A stretch of DNA of 15,896 bases from an uncultured Lachnospiraceae bacterium. Its GTDB lineage: Bacteria > Bacillota > Clostridia > Lachnospirales > Lachnospiraceae. Where the stretch lies: NCBI GenBank assembly GCA_902783395.1, contig CACZRA010000299.1, positions 1-15,896 on the forward strand, given 5' to 3'. This document shows, piece by piece, positions 13,771 through 15,896 of this stretch. Every line of letters begins with the position of its first letter. The stretch's first letter is position 1. The translations under genes and the position numbers were made by a program. The notes beneath the pieces are model-generated. The model did not search any database, was not told the origin of the DNA, and saw only the letters and a list, made by a program, of their open reading frames with translations.

Positions 13771-14741
13771 CGAAAAAGAAAAATGTGATAATCGCAGTGG
13801 CTGTCGTAGCCCTGATACTGACTGCATATATCGTATTCCATCACAATCCTCTTGCCGATCCGCATCAGGAGATCATAAAAAAATGTATCTCCGTAATAGT
13901 CCTTTGGGGAGCGTTTGCCGTTTTTGCAAAGCTCTACGACAGGATAATAATTCTTCCGCAGGAGCTTTGGGCAAACCGTAAGCTGATATGGAAGCTTTCG
14001 AAAAATGATTTCAGGTCAAAATACGCAGGCTCCTACATGGGCGTAGTCTGGATCTTTCTGCAGCCTGCGGTCACCGTGCTTGTGTACTGGTTTGTATTCA
14101 CGATGGGAGGGAGGACTCCGGTATCCGAGACACAGGATTATCCCTTCGTGTTATGGCTCATAGTCGGCATAGTGCCCTGGTTCTTTTTTTCGGACGCATG
14201 GGGACAGGGAACGGGAGCACTTCTTTCATACCAGTTCCTTGTGAAAAAGGTCGTGTTTAAGATCAGCATACTCCCGATAATCAAGATAACATCAACGCTT
14301 TTTATCCATGTTTTCCTGGTTGCGGTGACACTGGTGATCCTTTTGTTAAACGGCATATATCCCAACCCTTACTGGATACAGATCATATATTTTTCGGGAT
14401 GTACCTTCCTTCTGGTGCTGGGTATATCCTATGTGACCTGCTCGGTCGTGGTGTTTTTCAGGGATCTGGGACAGATAATAGGAATCCTGCTGCAGGTCGG
14501 AGTATGGATCACGCCCATCATGTGGGACATAAACAATCTTTCAAGACCGCTGCAGATGGTATTCAAGCTCAATCCGGTCTTCTATGTGGTAGACGGATAC
14601 CGGATGGCGCTGCTCGATCATATGTGGTTTTTCGAGCATTTTTCTTCGACGGTGTATTTTTGGATCTTCACGGTGGCCTCCTTCCTTTTCGGAGCCTTGG
14701 TATTTAAGAGATTGAAGGTGCATTTTGCAGACATTCTATGA
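13767..14741 (+). CDS. ABC-2 type glycan-export permease (Wzm/TagG-like) with N-terminal membrane extension
   Basis: A 324-residue integral membrane protein, the channel half of an ABC exporter for undecaprenyl-linked polysaccharide or teichoic-type glycan. The classical start of the family is found at residues ~72-100: KLSKNDFRSKYAGSYMG followed by VVWIFLQPAVTVLVYWFVF. Five further hydrophobic segments follow, with the VGIVPWFFFSDAW and ISYVTCSVVVFFRDLGQI regions typical of these permeases. About 60 residues before the core hold two extra hydrophobic helices (~7-24 and ~41-58), so the protein is longer than the usual ~260-270 residues. The start is ATG at 13767, overlapping the rfbC stop; there is no good ribosome binding site, so it depends on coupling. 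The ATPase gene follows after a hairpin. The transported glycan probably contains the dTDP-derived 6-deoxy sugar. Confidence 0.92.
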   Translation: MTKKKNVIIAVAVVALILTAYIVFHHNPLADPHQEIIKKCISVIVLWGAFAVFAKLYDRIIILPQELWANRKLIWKLSKNDFRSKYAGSYMGVVWIFLQPAVTVLVYWFVFTMGGRTPVSETQDYPFVLWLIVGIVPWFFFSDAWGQGTGALLSYQFLVKKVVFKISILPIIKITSTLFIHVFLVAVTLVILLLNGIYPNPYWIQIIYFSGCTFLLVLGISYVTCSVVVFFRDLGQIIGILLQVGVWITPIMWDINNLSRPLQMVFKLNPVFYVVDGYRMALLDHMWFFEHFSSTVYFWIFTVASFLFGALVFKRLKVHFADIL

Positions 14742-14751
14742 TAGTGTTGTC

Positions 14752-14798
14752 AATGCCCGGCCGCACGCCGTGCTTGCACGGGCGAGGGGCCGGGCATT
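14752..14798 (+). repeat. GC-rich hairpin between exporter permease and ATPase genes
   Basis: AATGCCCGGCC (14752-14762) pairs perfectly with GGCCGGGCATT (14788-14798), an 11-bp stem. Inside, CGCC-GTGC (14766-14773) pairs with GCAC-GGGCG (14776-14784) with one bulged G. No T-run follows, so it is not a standard intrinsic terminator. The gap of 144 bases (14742-14885) is the largest inside this otherwise overlapping unit. The rest of the gap is purine-rich and holds a small AGTCC/GGACT hairpin (14853-14866) and the GGGG ribosome binding site of the ATPase gene. A role as attenuator or RNA-processing site is possible. Confidence 0.65.
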
Positions 14799-14885
14799 AG
14801 ACGACCTGTCATAAAAAATAAAGGAAGGATGACCAGACGAGAATGAGGAAGAAGTCCGATAGGACTAAAGTTTAAAGGGGCGGAT

Positions 14886-15896
14886 GTGTCGGAAGTACCG
14901 GAAGTAATCATTAACGTTGAGCATCTGGATAAGATGTACAAACTGTATAACAGACAGAGAGACAGGGTAAAGGATGCACTTGGCTTCGGAAAAAACAGGC
15001 AGCTTTACAAGGAGCACTATGCCCTGAAGGATGTCTCCATGCAGGTCCGTAAAGGAGAGACAGTCGGCATAATAGGCACCAACGGCTCAGGCAAGTCCAC
15101 TATCCTGAAGATAATCACGGGCGTGCTTTCTCCTACCGACGGCAATGTGGAGATAAACGGCAGGATATCCGCACTGCTTGAGCTCGGAGCGGGCTTTAAC
15201 ATGGAGTTCACGGGGATAGAGAACGTCTATCTGAACGGTACCATGAACGGCTTCTCGGAAGAGGAGATAGATTCGAGGCTTGAGGCGATACTTGATTTTG
15301 CCGACATCGGAGAGTTTGTGAACCAGAAGGTAAAGACCTACTCCTCAGGTATGTTCGTGCGCCTTGCCTTTGCGCTTGCGATAAACATAGATCCCGAGAT
15401 ACTGGTCGTAGATGAGGCACTCTCGGTGGGGGACGTGTTCTTCCAAAATAAATGCTATCATAAGTTTGAGGAATTCAAGAAAGAGGGAAAGACCATACTC
15501 TTTGTTTCGCATGATCTGTCATCCATAAGCAAATACTGTGACAGAGTGATACTCCTTAACCACGGAGAGAAGATGGCGGAGGGGCGTCCCAAAGAGATAA
15601 TAGATATGTACAAGAAGGTTCTTGTCAACCAGACGAGCTCCGCCATGTCGGGCTCGGAGAAGGTCGACGAGAAGGGAAGGCTTGTAGGCTCGCTCAACCG
15701 TAATATGAAGGACGGCCTTTGGAAGTCCTATATGACGCTTAATCCCTCCAATGATACCTACGGCAGCGGTCTTGCCGAGATAGAGGATTTCTGCCTGATA
15801 GATAATGCGGGGAATATCGCAAATACCGTGATCAAGGGTGACAGCTATTCGGTGAAGGTAAAGACAAAATTTCATGCGAATATATCTGAGCCCATA
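14886..15896 (+). CDS. ABC transporter ATPase for glycan export (Wzt/TagH-like), 3' end outside the window
   Basis: At least 337 residues; the frame is open to the last base of the window. It powers export of a lipid-linked glycan together with the upstream permease. Walker A is GTNGSGKST (64-72), the signature motif is TYSSGM (151-156), Walker B with the catalytic Glu is ILVVDEAL (172-179), and the switch histidine is in FVSHD (206-210). ALLELGAGFNMEFTGIENVY (97-116) is typical of polysaccharide-export ATPases. Beyond ~250 the chain continues as a beta-rich region (IEDFCLIDNAGNIANTV) like the Wzt C-terminal glycan-recognition domain, so the transporter probably reads a feature of the glycan end. 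The start is GTG at 14886, with AAAGGGG (14874-14880) five bases before; the ATG two bases earlier is in another frame and stops at once. Confidence 0.93.
   Translation, partial: MSEVPEVIINVEHLDKMYKLYNRQRDRVKDALGFGKNRQLYKEHYALKDVSMQVRKGETVGIIGTNGSGKSTILKIITGVLSPTDGNVEINGRISALLELGAGFNMEFTGIENVYLNGTMNGFSEEEIDSRLEAILDFADIGEFVNQKVKTYSSGMFVRLAFALAINIDPEILVVDEALSVGDVFFQNKCYHKFEEFKKEGKTILFVSHDLSSISKYCDRVILLNHGEKMAEGRPKEIIDMYKKVLVNQTSSAMSGSEKVDEKGRLVGSLNRNMKDGLWKSYMTLNPSNDTYGSGLAEIEDFCLIDNAGNIANTVIKGDSYSVKVKTKFHANISEPI

Noticed and set aside
14829..14875. Two tiny overlapping reading frames (5 and 10 codons) after the exporter hairpin, behind AGGAAGG
   Set aside because: Too short to support as leader peptides; no run of a regulating amino acid codon, and the purine-rich stretch makes chance ribosome sites likely.

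Overview
The window looks like a chromosomal segment of a Gram-positive member of the Clostridia, most likely a Lachnospiraceae relative. I base this on a class III (Firmicutes-type) fructose-1,6-bisphosphatase, strong AGGAGG-type ribosome binding sites, heavy use of ATA and AGG/AGA codons at moderate GC, tightly overlapping genes, and a Wzm/Wzt-type glycan exporter beside a membrane-anchored GH25 muramidase. The genus cannot be fixed from the sequence. All genes I accept lie on the + strand and the window is almost fully coding; no stretch over 300 bases lacks a gene. I see no tRNA, rRNA, CRISPR array, insertion sequence or phage gene.

Layout. (1) 1-1652: the 3' end of fbp, then an alpha/beta-hydrolase esterase with an N-terminal beta-sandwich. 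A strong 40-nt palindrome follows. (2) 1755-5979: a compact four-gene set: a free-standing condensation-domain-like acyltransferase, a discrete acyl carrier protein, an acyl-AMP ligase and a multi-pass acyltransferase-3 membrane protein. (3) 6064-9837: behind an extended -10 promoter, a second acyl-AMP ligase, an HD-GYP protein with a CBM2-like outer domain between two membrane helices, and a family 2 glycosyltransferase, all overlapping. (4) 9921 to the window end: behind a second promoter, rfbB, rfbA, a membrane-anchored GH25 muramidase, rfbC, an ABC-2 glycan-export permease, a GC-rich hairpin, and the matching Wzt-like ATPase, which runs off the right edge.

How it may fit together (inference). 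Block 4 makes a dTDP-6-deoxy sugar, probably for dTDP-L-rhamnose although the last enzyme, rfbD, is not here, and exports a glycan through the Wzm/Wzt pair. Block 2 contains all the parts for activating a carboxylic acid as an adenylate, loading it on a carrier protein, joining it to an amine or alcohol (condensation-like protein) and moving an acyl group at the membrane (AT3 protein). Block 3 adds another acid-activating enzyme, a glycosyltransferase and a possible glycan-sensing c-di-GMP phosphodiesterase. The most economical reading is a surface-glycan or glycolipid locus with a discrete, NRPS-like acylation module. The module's substrate and product cannot be read from sequence. It is the best candidate here for an uncharacterised system.
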